From Sphingomonadaceae bacterium (GTDB lineage Bacteria; Pseudomonadota; Alphaproteobacteria; Sphingomonadales; Sphingomonadaceae): DNA of 48,972 nucleotides. Below the pieces are notes generated by a model. It worked only from the letters and a program-made list of their open reading frames with translations. It was not told the origin of the DNA and did not search any database. The stretch is taken from contig PKED01000133.1 in the NCBI GenBank assembly GCA_002863155.1, positions 1-48,972 on the forward strand, given 5' to 3'. The number at the start of each line of letters is the position of its first letter. The first letter of the stretch is position 1. The position numbers and the translations under genes were made by a program. Below, in pieces: positions 18,459 to 28,276 of this stretch.

Positions 18459-19622
18459 ATGAAACCGACCATCGCGATGATGCTGGCCGCTATTCTGATG
18501 GCGGCGCCCGCCACTGCCCAGACGGCAACCGCCACGGCCCCGGCACCCGATTATGCCGAGCAGGCGTCGTGGCTGTGCCTGCCGGGCCGCGCCGACGCGT
18601 GCAGCGCCGACCAGAGCGCGACGATCGTCGCTGCCAGCGGCAAGCAGACGGTCGAGCCCTTCAAGCCTGCGGCCGACCCCAAGTTCGACTGCTTCTATGT
18701 CTATCCGACCGTGTCGCTCGATCCGACACCCAACAGCGACATGCAGGCCGGGCGCGAGGAAAATGTCGTTGCCGCGTTTCAGGCGGCCCGTTTCGGCAAA
18801 TACTGTCGCGTGTTCGCACCGCTCTATCGTCAGGTGACGCTTACCGCGCTGCATGCGCTGATGGCGGGCAAGCCGGTGCAGGCCGACCGCGCGCTTGCCT
18901 ATGGCGATGTGAAAGCCGCCTGGCACCATTATCTCGACCGCGAAAACAAGGGGCGCGGCGTCGTCCTGATCGGCCACAGCCAAGGATCGGGCGTGCTCAA
19001 GCAGCTGATCGCCGATGAAATCGACGGCAAGCCCGCGAGCGCACGGATCATCTCAGCAATGCTGCTCGGCACCAATGTCGCGGTGCCGGAGGGCAAGACG
19101 GTAGGCGGCGACTTGAAAGGCTTTCCGCTCTGCACATCGGCCGGCCAGACCGGCTGTCTGATCACCTATGTCACCTTCCGCGCCGATTCGCCGCCGCCCG
19201 AGGGCAGCCGCTTCGGCGTGGTGCCGCAGCCCGGCATGATCGCTGCCTGCACCAATCCGGCAGCACTTGGCGGTGGCAAGGCAGTGACCGACAATTATCT
19301 CGGCACACGCGGGGCAGGGCTCGGCAGCGGCATCCAGGCACCTTGGGTAAAGGACGGTCCTGCAGTGACGACGCCATTCGTCAAGGCGCCGGGGCTATTG
19401 TCCGCCGAATGCGTGCGCCGCGGCAAGTTCAGCTATCTCGCGGTGACGGTGAACGCCGACCCTGCCGATCCGCGCACCGACACGATTGCGGGCGATGTCG
19501 TGATCCTGAACAAGATCCTGCCCGACTGGGGGCTCCACCTGATCGACATGCCGGTAGCGATGGGCAATCTGGTCGAGCTGTCGAATGTGCAGGCAAAGGC
19601 CTGGGCGGCGAAGCGGCGGTAA
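18459..19622 (+). CDS. secreted DUF3089 alpha/beta-hydrolase-like protein
   Basis: A 387-residue product with a signal peptide cut after ATAQ (residue 21). The nucleophile elbow GHSQG (Ser174) places it in the alpha/beta-hydrolase superfamily, DUF3089 group. Cys40, Cys48 and Cys78 near the mature N-terminus, plus later cysteines, suggest disulfides, fitting an exported protein. The ribosome site GGGGGGAGAGAGG lies before the ATG. The substrate is unknown: an esterase or lipase-like role is a family-level guess. It stands alone. Confidence 0.85.
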   Translation: MKPTIAMMLAAILMAAPATAQTATATAPAPDYAEQASWLCLPGRADACSADQSATIVAASGKQTVEPFKPAADPKFDCFYVYPTVSLDPTPNSDMQAGREENVVAAFQAARFGKYCRVFAPLYRQVTLTALHALMAGKPVQADRALAYGDVKAAWHHYLDRENKGRGVVLIGHSQGSGVLKQLIADEIDGKPASARIISAMLLGTNVAVPEGKTVGGDLKGFPLCTSAGQTGCLITYVTFRADSPPPEGSRFGVVPQPGMIAACTNPAALGGGKAVTDNYLGTRGAGLGSGIQAPWVKDGPAVTTPFVKAPGLLSAECVRRGKFSYLAVTVNADPADPRTDTIAGDVVILNKILPDWGLHLIDMPVAMGNLVELSNVQAKAWAAKRR

Positions 19623-19656
19623 GGATCGAGCGGGTCTGAACCCTTCATCACGGTCA

Positions 19657-19745
19657 TTCCCGCGCAGGCGGGAATCGATGATCGCTGGCGTCACTTATTC
19701 ATCAAAAGCTCTGTGGCTATGGATCCCCGCCTTCGCGGGAATGAC
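19657..19745. repeat. pair of inverted dispersed palindromes (ATTCCCGC...GCGGGAAT)
   Basis: Two hairpins in opposite orientation fill the gap between convergent genes. The first has 8-bp perfect arms ATTCCCGC (19657-19664) and GCGGGAAT (19669-19676) with a 4-base loop. The second has CCCGC (19726-19730) and GCGGG (19735-19739), flanked by GGATC and AATGACGG so that it is the reverse complement of the first with a few changes. Such short REP-like elements are common in sphingomonad genomes. The pair could fold as transcription terminators for both sides. Confidence 0.7.
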
Positions 19746-19770
19746 GGTGGCATACTGACGACTGCGCGGG

Positions 19771-20820
19771 CTAATTGGCCGGCACCAACTGTGCCGCTAT
19801 CCGCCCCGCCGCATGTTCGACCACGTCGAGCTTGTCCTCGCGGGTATTCCCCAGCCTGACCAGGACATAGGCGTGCGGCTTGCCGTCGCGGCCCAGCCCC
19901 CGGAACGTCAGCACATATTGGCCGAGATGGCCATTCATCGACGCGATCGCCGGTCCTTTGCCGTCGGCGGCGAAGCGGTTCAGCCAAGTCTGGCCACCAT
20001 AGACAGGGTTGGTCGGCGACGGCGTCTTCATGAAGGCGAGCCAGTCGGGCGCGATCACCTGCTCCCCATGCTGCCCCTTACCGTCGAGCAGCAGCGCGCC
20101 CATCGCCGCGAAATCGTCGAGCGTCAGGTGGATGACCGATCCGCCGATCTGGGTGCCCGCACTGTCGAATTCGAGGAAGGCGCCCGTCGCGCCTGCCGGC
20201 TTGTAGAGCCGTTCGAACGCGAAATCGCGATAGGCAGTTGCGCGCGTCTTCGGATCGCGGCTGTCGGTCAGCGTGCGGGTGACGATCTCGGCGAGAATGA
20301 TCGTCGTCAGCGAGCTGTATTCGAACTTTTCGCCGGGCCTCGCCTCGAGCGGCTGAGCGATTGCGCGCGCGGCCATATTCGCCGTTCCGCTGGCGAACAG
20401 CACCTGATTGGTGTCGCTTGCCTCGATCGGCTTGCCGACTTCGGTGTGCTTCAGCCCTGACGCCATGTTGAGCAGCTGCCGCAGCGTGATGCCGCTGCGC
20501 GGATCGCCAGGACGGTGCCATTCGGCGATCGGGGCAGGTGCGTCGAGCTGCAGCCTGCCGTCGCTCACCAGCTCGCCGACCAGCATCGCCGTCATCGTCT
20601 TGGCGGTCGACCAGCTGATGAAGCGATTCGCGTCGGAATAGCCCGGCGCATAGCGTTTCGCGATGACCTTGCCGTCCTCGACCAGGATGGCGGCGCGGGT
20701 ATCGCCCTGGTCGGCTGCGAACAGCGGTGCGAGCGGGTCGTCGGGCAGGGCGGCGACCGGCGCGGCGCCGCCGACCAGCGCCAGCGCGGCGAGGGCGGGC
20801 AGGGCGCGCTTGCGTTGCAT
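19771..20820 (-). CDS. exported serine hydrolase of the beta-lactamase/penicillin-binding fold
   Basis: A 349-residue protein with a signal peptide (about residues 1-24). The class C/PBP catalytic motifs are visible: Ser71-Thr-Ala-Lys74 (SWSTAK), a YSS second motif in EKFEYSSLTT, and NGHLGQ in place of KTG near the C-terminus. That third motif suggests an esterase or peptidase rather than a true beta-lactamase. The ATG at 20,818-20,820 opens the signal peptide; an upstream reading to 20,886 overlaps the divergent neighbour and is not protein-like. Confidence 0.85.
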   Translation of the reverse strand: MQRKRALPALAALALVGGAAPVAALPDDPLAPLFAADQGDTRAAILVEDGKVIAKRYAPGYSDANRFISWSTAKTMTAMLVGELVSDGRLQLDAPAPIAEWHRPGDPRSGITLRQLLNMASGLKHTEVGKPIEASDTNQVLFASGTANMAARAIAQPLEARPGEKFEYSSLTTIILAEIVTRTLTDSRDPKTRATAYRDFAFERLYKPAGATGAFLEFDSAGTQIGGSVIHLTLDDFAAMGALLLDGKGQHGEQVIAPDWLAFMKTPSPTNPVYGGQTWLNRFAADGKGPAIASMNGHLGQYVLTFRGLGRDGKPHAYVLVRLGNTREDKLDVVEHAAGRIAAQLVPAN

Positions 20821-20845
20821 TGGGGCGAGGATAGAGTGCCCGTCC

Positions 20846-21184
20846 ATGATGGCAAGACGGATCGGCTTCGGCGCGCTTCTGATCATGGTCGCGGCGCTGA
20901 TCGCCGCCTGGGCCTATGCGCGGTCGATCACGCCGCAGATCGAGCTTGGGGTCGGTTACGGCGCGCGGGTCGCGTGCGCGTGCCGCTACATCGGCAATCG
21001 CGACCTGCAGAGCTGCTACAAGGATTTCGAGCCGGGGATGGAGGCGATCAGCCTGAAGGACGATCCCAGGCTGAAGACCGTCACGGCCTATGTCCCGCTG
21101 CTTGCGTCGCGGTCGGTGCGGTTCGACCCCGTGCTCGGCTGCCAGCCCGAACCGTTCAAGGGCACGCCGCTCAAGGTGCCTTGA
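20846..21184 (+). CDS. small membrane-anchored or exported protein, function unknown
   Basis: A 112-residue protein starting at tandem ATGs (20,846 and 20,849). Residues 5-25 are a single hydrophobic helix (GFGALLIMVAALIAAWAYA). The rest is extracytoplasmic, with Cys residues in RVACACRYIGNRDLQSC and VLGCQPEPF that could form disulfides. It starts 25 bases from the divergent hydrolase, so the two promoters must overlap each other's coding ends. No family recognised. A partnership with the hydrolase is possible. Confidence 0.65.
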   Translation: MMARRIGFGALLIMVAALIAAWAYARSITPQIELGVGYGARVACACRYIGNRDLQSCYKDFEPGMEAISLKDDPRLKTVTAYVPLLASRSVRFDPVLGCQPEPFKGTPLKVP

Positions 21185-21232
21185 ACACTGTAAGAGTCAA
21201 TTTGGCGGGGGAGCCCGAGCATTTCAATCCGT

Positions 21233-21300
21233 TGGTGTCGAGCGCAGTCGAGACACCGCGCGTCTGACCGGCGGCCCGTCCCTCGACGATGCTCGGGACG
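21233..21300. repeat. dispersed intergenic palindromes (GGTGTCGAGC...; CGTCCC...GGGACG)
   Basis: Two imperfect hairpins lie between convergent genes: GGTGTC (21234-21239) with GACACC (21252-21257), and CGTCCC (21277-21282) with GGGACG (21295-21300). The internal sequences TCGAGCGCAGTCGAGA and CTCGACGATGCTCGGGACGA are of a kind that recurs between genes in sphingomonads, from memory. A different family from the ATTCCCGC elements near 19,660. Confidence 0.6.
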
Positions 21301-21324
21301 AACGGTGGAGGAGCCGGAAACCCT

Positions 21325-22434
21325 TTAGGCCAGCGCGGCCTCGGCGCGCTCGGTCGCCATGATCCAGCCGCCGCCCAGCACCCGTTCCCCGGCGTAGAGC
21401 ACGGCCGCCTGCCCTGGCGCGACGCCATATTCGGGGATGTCGAAGATGAGGCGGTCGCTATCGAGGATAGCGGGCACCGGTTTTGCAAGACTGCGCACCT
21501 TGGCCGTGAGCGGCCCGCGATGGTCGCCACCGATCCAGTTGATGCCGCCGAGCCGGGCCGCGCCCACCGCCAGGGCACGCTTTGGCCCGACGACCACGCG
21601 CCGCGTCTCCGGCTCGAGCCGGATCACGTAAAGCGGTTCGGGCGTGCCGCCGATCTCCAGCCCGCGCCGCTGGCCGACGGTGAAGTGGATCAGCCCCCGA
21701 TGCGCGCCGAGCACCCGGTCGCTCTCGTCGACGATGTCGCCGCCGATTTCCGCCTCCGGCCGCAGCTTCTTCACCAGCCGCGCATAATCGCCGTCGGGGA
21801 CGAAGCAGATGTCCTGGCTGTCGGGCTTGGCCGCGACGCCCAGCCCGATCTCGGCCGCCAGCTCGCGCACCCGCGCCTTGGGCATGCCGCCGAGCGGAAA
21901 GCGCAGATAGTCGAGCTGGGCGGGGGTGGTCGCGAACAGGAAGTAACTCTGGTCGCGCGCCGGATCGACGGCACGGTGCAGCTCGGGCCCGCCCGCCCCC
22001 TCGACACGGCGGACATAATGGCCGGTCGCGAGGCAATCGGCGCCGAGATCGCGGGCGAGCGCCAGCAGGTCGGTGAATTTCGGCCCCATATTGCACTTGA
22101 TGCAGGGGATGGGGGTGCGCCCGGCAAGATATTCGTCGGCGAAATCGTCGATCACGGCTTCGCGGAAAGCGGTCTCGTGATCGAAGACATAATGTGCGAT
22201 GCCGAGCTTGTCGCACACCGCGCGCGCATCGCGGATATCGCGCCCCGCGCAGCAGCTGCCGGCGCGGCCCACTGCCTCGCCATGGTCGTAAAGCTGGAGC
22301 GTGATGCCGATCGTCTCGGCGCCGGTGCGCGCGGCAAGCGCGGCCACGACCGACGAATCGACGCCGCCCGACATGGCGACGACGATCCGACGCGCGGCGG
22401 GGTTCGGCCCCAGCTGGAAATCGCCTTCATTCAT
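21325..22434 (-). CDS. mnmA: tRNA-specific 2-thiouridylase MnmA
   Basis: A 369-residue enzyme that thiolates U34 of tRNAs for Lys, Glu and Gln, working with a sulfur relay. The ATP pyrophosphatase P-loop SGGVDSS is at residues 22-28. The catalytic cysteines lie in [12 protein letters not shown] and in [19 protein letters not shown] and the C-terminal beta-barrel ([22 protein letters not shown]-like end) are also typical. Full length with no oddities. Confidence 0.97.
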   Translation of the reverse strand: MNEGDFQLGPNPAARRIVVAMSGGVDSSVVAALAARTGAETIGITLQLYDHGEAVGRAGSCCAGRDIRDARAVCDKLGIAHYVFDHETAFREAVIDDFADEYLAGRTPIPCIKCNMGPKFTDLLALARDLGADCLATGHYVRRVEGAGGPELHRAVDPARDQSYFLFATTPAQLDYLRFPLGGMPKARVRELAAEIGLGVAAKPDSQDICFVPDGDYARLVKKLRPEAEIGGDIVDESDRVLGAHRGLIHFTVGQRRGLEIGGTPEPLYVIRLEPETRRVVVGPKRALAVGAARLGGINWIGGDHRGPLTAKVRSLAKPVPAILDSDRLIFDIPEYGVAPGQAAVLYAGERVLGGGWIMATERAEAALA

Positions 22435-22593
22435 CGCACGCGCGAGATAGGCGCGGACGCCGCATGATGCAAAGGCGTGGCCGTGATCGCCCGTCCGCCC
22501 GGTCGCTCACCGCATCGTCCGCCGGGCCTTTACCGGACCTTCAGATCGTCACGCTAAAGCATCCGGTTCATAGAGTCGGTTCTGGAAGCAATT

Positions 22594-22821
22594 GTGGATC
22601 TTGGATTTCGTCGGTTCGAGCAGGATGGCGATGCGGGCGTGATGCCCGCCGAGCTGGCGGTGCTCATGATCGGTGCGGCGGCACGGCAGGCGATGAGCCC
22701 CACGGCGCGGATCGAAGCGCGGATCGATCGTGCCGCCCGCAGCCTGGTGTCGGGGGCGGCGGGTCGGGGCGCCTTCAACGCCGATGTGGCGGCCGCGCTC
22801 ATCACCTGGAAAGAGGAATGA
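22594..22821 (+). CDS. small hypothetical protein upstream of sciP
   Basis: A 75-residue reading from GTG 22,594 with GGAAG about eight bases upstream. The sequence is helical: MPAELAVLMIGAAARQAM, then TARIEARIDRAARSL, ending FNADVAAALITWKEE. Codon use is like that of the neighbours. No family recognised. The following gap of about 100 bases to sciP leaves co-transcription possible. Confidence 0.45.
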   Translation: MDLGFRRFEQDGDAGVMPAELAVLMIGAAARQAMSPTARIEARIDRAARSLVSGAAGRGAFNADVAAALITWKEE

Positions 22822-22919
22822 AGGCGCCGTTTACCCCGCCGTTTCAGCCGATGTTCAAGTCCGGCTGCTATCGGTCGTTACTGCAATTTGAGAGCGTTCG
22901 CGCCAATCGAGGTTTGTAA

Positions 22920-23219
22920 ATGATCGAGAACCAAAAGATCCGCCCCGCAAAGGTAATCGGACCGCTTGGCGAACCGCTCACGCTCGATTCGCTGCCGCCG
23001 CCCGAGACGACGCGCTGGGTCGTGCGCCGCAAGGCGGAGGTCGTCGCGGCCGTCAATGGCGGCCTGCTGACCGTCGATGAAGTGTGCGCGCGCTACAATC
23101 TGACGGTAGAGGAATTCGCGGGCTGGCAGCGCGCGATCGATCGATCGGGCATGCCCGGCCTTCGTGTCACCCGTATCCAGCACTATCGCTCGCTCTACGA
23201 ACGCCAGCAGAAATATTGA
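22920..23219 (+). CDS. sciP: SciP (DUF1153), CtrA-inhibiting transcriptional regulator
   Basis: A 99-residue protein with the complete DUF1153 signature: GPLGEPLTLDSLPPP, then TRWVVRRKAEVVAAVNGG and LTVDEVCARYNLTVEEF, and WQRAIDRSGMPGLRVTRIQ. In Caulobacter SciP binds CtrA at target promoters and represses CtrA-activated genes in G1. The helix-turn-helix is in residues 40-75. The conservation gives good support for an alphaproteobacterial host with the CtrA network. Confidence 0.95.
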   Translation: MIENQKIRPAKVIGPLGEPLTLDSLPPPETTRWVVRRKAEVVAAVNGGLLTVDEVCARYNLTVEEFAGWQRAIDRSGMPGLRVTRIQHYRSLYERQQKY

Positions 23220-23313
23220 TCGCCGGCCAGACGCGTCGGTACGTTACGGAACAAATCCGGGCTCTCGCGAGTCTATCTTCCATGCTCGATGGTCGAGTGC
23301 AATGGAGGGTAGA

Positions 23314-23568
23314 ATGGTCGGTCTTATTGTTTGGCTCATCGTTGGTGGCGTCGTCGGCTGGCTTGCAAGCATGGTCATGCGGACTGATGCACAACAGGGC
23401 ATTTTCCTGAACATCGTCGTCGGTATTATCGGTTCGGTAATCGCATCTTTCCTTTTCGGTGGCGGCATCAACGAAGCCATCACCGTGACGACCTTTGTCT
23501 ATTCGTTGATCGGCGCGATCATCCTGCTGGCGATCGTCAATCTGGCTCGTCGCGGCGCGCTGCGCTAA
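23314..23568 (+). CDS. GlsB/YeaQ/YmgE-family small membrane protein
   Basis: An 84-residue protein with three predicted helices: LIVWLIVGGVVGWLASMV, IFLNIVVGIIGSVIASFLF and a third at FVYSLIGAIILLAIV. The glycine-rich GGVVGWLAS and VVGIIGSVIA motifs define the transglycosylase-associated/GlsB stress-response family. A perfect GGAGGG five bases before ATG 23,314 fixes the start over longer readings. Confidence 0.92.
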   Translation: MVGLIVWLIVGGVVGWLASMVMRTDAQQGIFLNIVVGIIGSVIASFLFGGGINEAITVTTFVYSLIGAIILLAIVNLARRGALR

Positions 23569-23594
23569 AAAACCAGTCACGTCCGACATTCCTC

Positions 23595-23630
23595 AAAGGG
23601 CTGCGCGACATGGGTCGTGCGGCCCTTTTC
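23595..23630 (+). terminator. rho-independent-type terminator after the GlsB-family gene
   Basis: A strong stem: AAAGGGC (23595-23601) pairs perfectly with GCCCTTT (23622-23628), with further pairing inside (CGAC/GTCG) and a 4-base loop ATGG. A short T run (TTTT) follows from the stem end. It lies 26 bases after the stop. Confidence 0.75.
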
Positions 23631-23789
23631 GCGTGCCAAATTACTGCGAAATTCGTCCCAAGGTCTTGCGCTAACGCTATAAACAAGGCATGCGCGCGCA
23701 TCCTTGATCCACCCCTTGAGGTTGGTGACTTATTTCGCTAATACAGCGCGGATAGGCGATGGCGCGGGTTGGATACGAGAGTGGCGGAT

Positions 23790-24980
23790 ATGAATTATGA
23801 ACCGGGAACGATCGGCAATGACGGTCGCTACGCCCTGCCGGAGGGTGACAGCGGCAGATCGCGCCGCGCGTTGTGGATCGCCATCGCGATCGTCGCCATC
23901 GTTCTGGTCGCGCTGATCGGCTTTTGGGCATTCGGCAGCAAGCCGGCCGCCAAAGAGCAGGTGGCGGGCGGCGATGCGAACAAGCAGGTGCCGAGCGTCA
24001 CGATCACCGTGCCGGGCCGCCAGACGGTGGCGCGGACCATCACCACCACCGGCTCCATCGCCGCCAAGGTCGACATGCCGGTGGGTGTCGCCGGCGAAGG
24101 CGGGCGCGTCACCGCAGTGCTTGTCCAGCCGGGCCAGTGGGTCAAGGCCGGCCAAGTGCTCGCCACGATCGATCGTTCGGTCCAGGTCGAGACGCAGGCG
24201 TCGCAGGCAGCGCAGATCGCGGTCGCGCGCTCGGATGCTCGGTTGGCCCAGGCCGAACTCGACCGCGCGCAACAGCTGGTCGATCGCGGCTTCATCTCGA
24301 AGGCCGATGTCGACCGGCGGACTGCGACCCGCGATGCCGCACTTGCCCGCGTCAAGGTGGCCGAGGCGCAGCTGCAGGAAATCCGGGCGCGCAACAGCCG
24401 CTTGTCGATCCGGGCGCCCGCCGGCGGTCTTGTGCTGACGCGCAGTGTCGAGCCCGGCCAGATCGTGAGTGCCGGGTCGGGGGTGTTGTTCCGCCTTGCG
24501 GCGGGCGGCGAGCTTGAGTTGCGGGCTGCGCTGTCGGACGCCGATATGAGCCAGATCCATGTCGGCATTCCCGTGGCGGTAGTTCCCGTAGGCACTACGC
24601 AGAGCTTTGACGGGCGGGTGTGGCAGATCGCCCCCGTCATCGACCCGCAGTCGCGGCAGGGGACCGTGCGGATCGCCCTGCCCTATAGTTCCGTCCTGCG
24701 CCCAGGCGGTTTTGCTTCGGCGACGCTCACCAGCGGCGCGTCAGTGGCGCCCCTGTTGCCGCAATCGGCCGTGCAGAGCGATGCCAAGGGCAATTATGTA
24801 TATATCGTCGGCGCCAAGGACGAAGTCGCACGGCGCGATGTGAAGGTCGGTCAGGTGTCAGACGCGGGCGTCGCGATCACGTCGGGGCTGAACGGCACCG
24901 AGCGGGTGGTGGTCGCGGCGGGCGCCTTCCTCAATCCGGGGCAAAAGGTTAATCCGGTTCGGCAGAAGGCGCGAATTTAA
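23790..24980 (+). CDS. RND efflux periplasmic adaptor (HlyD/AcrA type)
   Basis: A 396-residue membrane-fusion protein. After a cytosolic N-terminus of about 30 residues there is one transmembrane helix (ALWIAIAIVAIVLVALIGFW), unlike the lipoprotein anchor of AcrA. The lipoyl halves surround a coiled-coil hairpin (about residues 115-210), followed by a beta-barrel (about 240-330). Start at ATG 23,790; GTG 23,781 and TTG 23,769 are in-frame alternatives. The permease gene follows after 88 bases. No outer-membrane channel gene accompanies the pair, so a TolC-like protein from elsewhere is presumably used. Confidence 0.9.
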   Translation: MNYEPGTIGNDGRYALPEGDSGRSRRALWIAIAIVAIVLVALIGFWAFGSKPAAKEQVAGGDANKQVPSVTITVPGRQTVARTITTTGSIAAKVDMPVGVAGEGGRVTAVLVQPGQWVKAGQVLATIDRSVQVETQASQAAQIAVARSDARLAQAELDRAQQLVDRGFISKADVDRRTATRDAALARVKVAEAQLQEIRARNSRLSIRAPAGGLVLTRSVEPGQIVSAGSGVLFRLAAGGELELRAALSDADMSQIHVGIPVAVVPVGTTQSFDGRVWQIAPVIDPQSRQGTVRIALPYSSVLRPGGFASATLTSGASVAPLLPQSAVQSDAKGNYVYIVGAKDEVARRDVKVGQVSDAGVAITSGLNGTERVVVAAGAFLNPGQKVNPVRQKARI

Positions 24981-25068
24981 AGCGGCGGTTGCGCACGCCG
25001 AGGCGTGACAGGGATGCAGGCAATGAACGGCTGACGCGAACGGCCAATTCGAACAAGGGCACAGGATC

Positions 25069-28000
25069 ATGGGTTTTCGTAACATTTCGGCCTGGTCGAT
25101 CCGCAATCCCGTGCCGCCGATCGTCCTGTTCGTCGCGCTGCTGCTGGCGGGTATCGTCAGCTTCGCGCGCATGCAGGTCAACGACAGTCCCGACATCGAC
25201 TTCCCGGCAGCATCGATCACCATCAGCCAGCCAGGCGCAGCGCCGACCGAGCTGGAAAAGCAGGTCACCCAGCGGGTCGAGGCCGCCGTGCGCAGCATCA
25301 ACGGAATCGACGAGGTCAATTCAAGCGTCGGCGAAGGCTATAGCACCACCCGCGTGTCGTTCGCGATCGGTACGCCGATCGACCGTGCCGTCAACGACGT
25401 GCGCAATGCGATCTCGCAGATTCGTGGCGACCTGCCCGACGGCATCCTGGAACCGCAGGTCGAACGGCTCGATTTCGGCGGCGGCAATCTGGCCTATATT
25501 TCGGCCGAGGCGACCGATCTGACGCTCGAGCAGTTGAGCTGGTATGTCGACGACACCGTCGCCAAGCGTCTGCTCGGGAACCCCGGCACCGCCAATGTCA
25601 GCCGCGATGGTGGCGTGAATCGCGAAATCCGGGTGACGCTCGATCCCGTCAAGCTGCAGGCATTCGGCATCACCGCGGCGCAGGTCAATCAGCAGCTTCG
25701 CCAGACCAATCTCAACGCCGCAGGCGGGCGGGCCGAAGTGGCGGGCTCGGAACAGTCGGTGCGCGTGCTGGGTAACGCATCGACGCCCTTTGCGCTCGGC
25801 GACTCCAACATCGCGCTCGGCGGCGGCAGGACGGTCAAGCTGTCAGACCTCGCCGAGGTGAAGGACGGCTATGCAGAGATCCGCTCAGTCGCGCTGATCG
25901 ATGGCCACCCGGTCGTCTCTTTTGGCGTCGGTCGCGCCAAGGGCGCATCCGATGTCGCGGTCTATGACGCGATGCAAAAGACCTTGCGCCAGTTGGAGAA
26001 GGAGAACCCCAAGGTTCGCTTCACCGAATTATGGACCAGCGTGAACTACACAAAGGGCCAGTATCATTCGGCAATCGAAGCGATGATCGAAGGGGCGGTG
26101 CTGGCGGTGATCGTCGTCTTCATCTTCCTGCGCGATTGGCGCGCGACCATCATCTCGGCGATCGCGATCCCATTGTCGGCGATTCCTGCGTTCTTCTTCA
26201 TGGAGTTGATGGGTTTCACGCTCAATTTTCTCAGCCTGCTGGCGCTCAGCCTTGTCGCGGGTGTGCTGGTCGACGATGCGATCGTCGAGATTGAGAATAT
26301 CGTGCGACACATGCGGATGGGTAAATCCGCCTATCAGGCGTCGATCGACGCCGCCGACGAAATCGGCCTTGCCGTGCTTGCGACCACCATGGCGATCGTC
26401 GCCGTCTTTCTGCCCGTTGGCTTGATGCCGGGCATTTCGGGCCAGTTCTTCAAGAATTTCGGCCTGACCGTCGTCGTCGCGGTGCTGCTCAGCCTGGGCG
26501 TCGCCCGACTCATCACGCCGATGATCGCGGCCTATTTCCTGAAGGCCAAGGGCCACGCCACCCATGGCGAGGGGCGGCTGATGGACCTCTATATGGCGAC
26601 GTTGCGGCTCTCGCTGCGGCATCGCTGGAAGACGGTCGGCGTGGGGGCGTTGGCATTCTTGCTGACGATCGCGACCTTTGCCGGCATCCCCGGCTTGTTC
26701 GGGCCGATCCCGCTCGCCTTCCAGCCCGAGCTCAATCAGGATTTCAGCCAGGTGTCGATCCAGATGGCGCCGGGCACGACGCTCGAGCAGACACGGCGAG
26801 TCGGCGATCAGGTGACCAGCATCGTCAAAGAGGCGCCGGAGGTGGACACCGTTTTCACCGACATCAATGTCGGCAATGGCGGCGTGTTCATCACGCTCAA
26901 AAAGGATCGCAAGCGGACATCGACCGAATTCGAACGCGCCTTCGCGCCCCGGCTGAATGCGATTCCCGACGCGCGTGTCAATTTCCAGGCGCAGGGCGGC
27001 GGCGGCGGATCGGGTCGCGCGATCACGGTGACGATCGGCGGCAGCGACCCCGCGCAGCTGAACGAAGTGGCCAACCGCCTCGTCGATGAAATGGCGGCAC
27101 TGCCCGAACTCCGCGCGCCGCGCGTCGTCGGCGATCTGCAGCGTCCCGAGATCACCATCACCCCACACATGGACCTTGCCGCCGATATGGGCGTGACGAC
27201 GGCGGCGCTCAGCCAGTCGATCCGGATCGCGACGCTGGGCGACATCGATCAGAATGCGGCCAAATTCTCGCTGTCCGATCGCCAGATCCCGATCCGGGTC
27301 GTGCTGTCGGAGGATTCGCGCCGCAACCTGTCCACGATCGAAAATCTGCCGGTGCCCACGGTCAGTGGCGGTTCGGTGCCGTTGAAGGTGATCGCCGATG
27401 TCGGTTTCGGCGCCGGGCCGACGCTGATCCAGCGCACCAATCTGACCCGGCGCGTCAGCATCGGCGCCGATCTTGCGCCCGGCAAGGTGACCGGCGACGT
27501 GCAGCCGAAGATTCAGAAGCTGCCCGCGCTCCAGAACCTGCCCACTGGCGTCCGCCAGCTGACGCTGGGCCAGGACAAGTGGCTAGGCGAGTTGCTGGTC
27601 AATTTCATCATCGCCGTCCTGTCGGGGATCCTGATGGTGTTTGCGGTGCTCGTGCTGCTGTACAAGCGCTTAATGCCGCCGCTGGTCAACATGGGCTCGC
27701 TGATCCTCGCGCCGCTGGGCTCGGCGATCGCGCTGCGGATCGCGGGCGATGCGGTGTCGATGCCGGTGTTCATCGGCCTGCTGATGCTGCTCGGCATCGT
27801 CGCCAAGAATTCGATCCTGCTGGTCGATTTCGCGCTGGAGGAGATGGGCAAGGGCGTCGACAAGACGACCGCTGTTCTCGATGCCGGGCACAAACGCGCC
27901 CAGCCGATCGTGATGACCACCGTCGCGATGGTCGCCGGGATGGTGCCGGTCGCCCTGTCGCTGACCGGTGACGGCAGCTGGCGCGCGCCGATGGGCGTGA

Positions 28001-28221
28001 CCGTGATCGGCGGGCTGATCCTGTCGACGCTGCTGACGCTGGTGATCGTGCCGGCGACCTTCTCGCTCGCGGTCGGGATCGAGGAATGGGTCGGCTCGCG
28101 GCTCGGCAAGCGCCTGCTCACCTATCGCCCCGGCGATGACGGCCGTCCGGTGATCGACCATGAGGGTGGCCCCGGCAAGATCGGCTTCCGGCCGGGCGAG
28201 GGGCCGCAACCCGCCGAGTGA
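25069..28221 (+). CDS. RND multidrug-type efflux permease (HAE1 family)
   Basis: A 1050-residue, 12-helix pump. It shows the N-terminal [19 protein letters not shown], two periplasmic porter domains and the TM4 proton-relay pair in [18 protein letters not shown]. The TM10 Lys segment [20 protein letters not shown] is also present. These are HAE1 (AcrB/MdtB-like) rather than metal (HME) signatures, distinguishing it from CusA at the left edge. The substrate is unknown. Confidence 0.95.
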   Translation: MGFRNISAWSIRNPVPPIVLFVALLLAGIVSFARMQVNDSPDIDFPAASITISQPGAAPTELEKQVTQRVEAAVRSINGIDEVNSSVGEGYSTTRVSFAIGTPIDRAVNDVRNAISQIRGDLPDGILEPQVERLDFGGGNLAYISAEATDLTLEQLSWYVDDTVAKRLLGNPGTANVSRDGGVNREIRVTLDPVKLQAFGITAAQVNQQLRQTNLNAAGGRAEVAGSEQSVRVLGNASTPFALGDSNIALGGGRTVKLSDLAEVKDGYAEIRSVALIDGHPVVSFGVGRAKGASDVAVYDAMQKTLRQLEKENPKVRFTELWTSVNYTKGQYHSAIEAMIEGAVLAVIVVFIFLRDWRATIISAIAIPLSAIPAFFFMELMGFTLNFLSLLALSLVAGVLVDDAIVEIENIVRHMRMGKSAYQASIDAADEIGLAVLATTMAIVAVFLPVGLMPGISGQFFKNFGLTVVVAVLLSLGVARLITPMIAAYFLKAKGHATHGEGRLMDLYMATLRLSLRHRWKTVGVGALAFLLTIATFAGIPGLFGPIPLAFQPELNQDFSQVSIQMAPGTTLEQTRRVGDQVTSIVKEAPEVDTVFTDINVGNGGVFITLKKDRKRTSTEFERAFAPRLNAIPDARVNFQAQGGGGGSGRAITVTIGGSDPAQLNEVANRLVDEMAALPELRAPRVVGDLQRPEITITPHMDLAADMGVTTAALSQSIRIATLGDIDQNAAKFSLSDRQIPIRVVLSEDSRRNLSTIENLPVPTVSGGSVPLKVIADVGFGAGPTLIQRTNLTRRVSIGADLAPGKVTGDVQPKIQKLPALQNLPTGVRQLTLGQDKWLGELLVNFIIAVLSGILMVFAVLVLLYKRLMPPLVNMGSLILAPLGSAIALRIAGDAVSMPVFIGLLMLLGIVAKNSILLVDFALEEMGKGVDKTTAVLDAGHKRAQPIVMTTVAMVAGMVPVALSLTGDGSWRAPMGVTVIGGLILSTLLTLVIVPATFSLAVGIEEWVGSRLGKRLLTYRPGDDGRPVIDHEGGPGKIGFRPGEGPQPAE

Positions 28222-28242
28222 CAGCGATCGACGATCATCGCT

Positions 28243-28272
28243 TGAACAAATCGCCGCTTCGGGGCTTGTTCA
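28243..28272 (+). promoter_or_regulatory. stem-loop immediately before the DUF445 start codon
   Basis: TGAACAA (28243-28249) and TTGTTCA (28266-28272) are perfect 7-bp inverted arms around a loop that itself contains CCG...CGG. The stem ends four bases before ATG 28,277, so in RNA it would border or mask the ribosome site. It lacks a T run and so is not a clear terminator of the pump operon. A translational control role is an inference. Confidence 0.4.
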
Positions 28273-28276
28273 GGCA

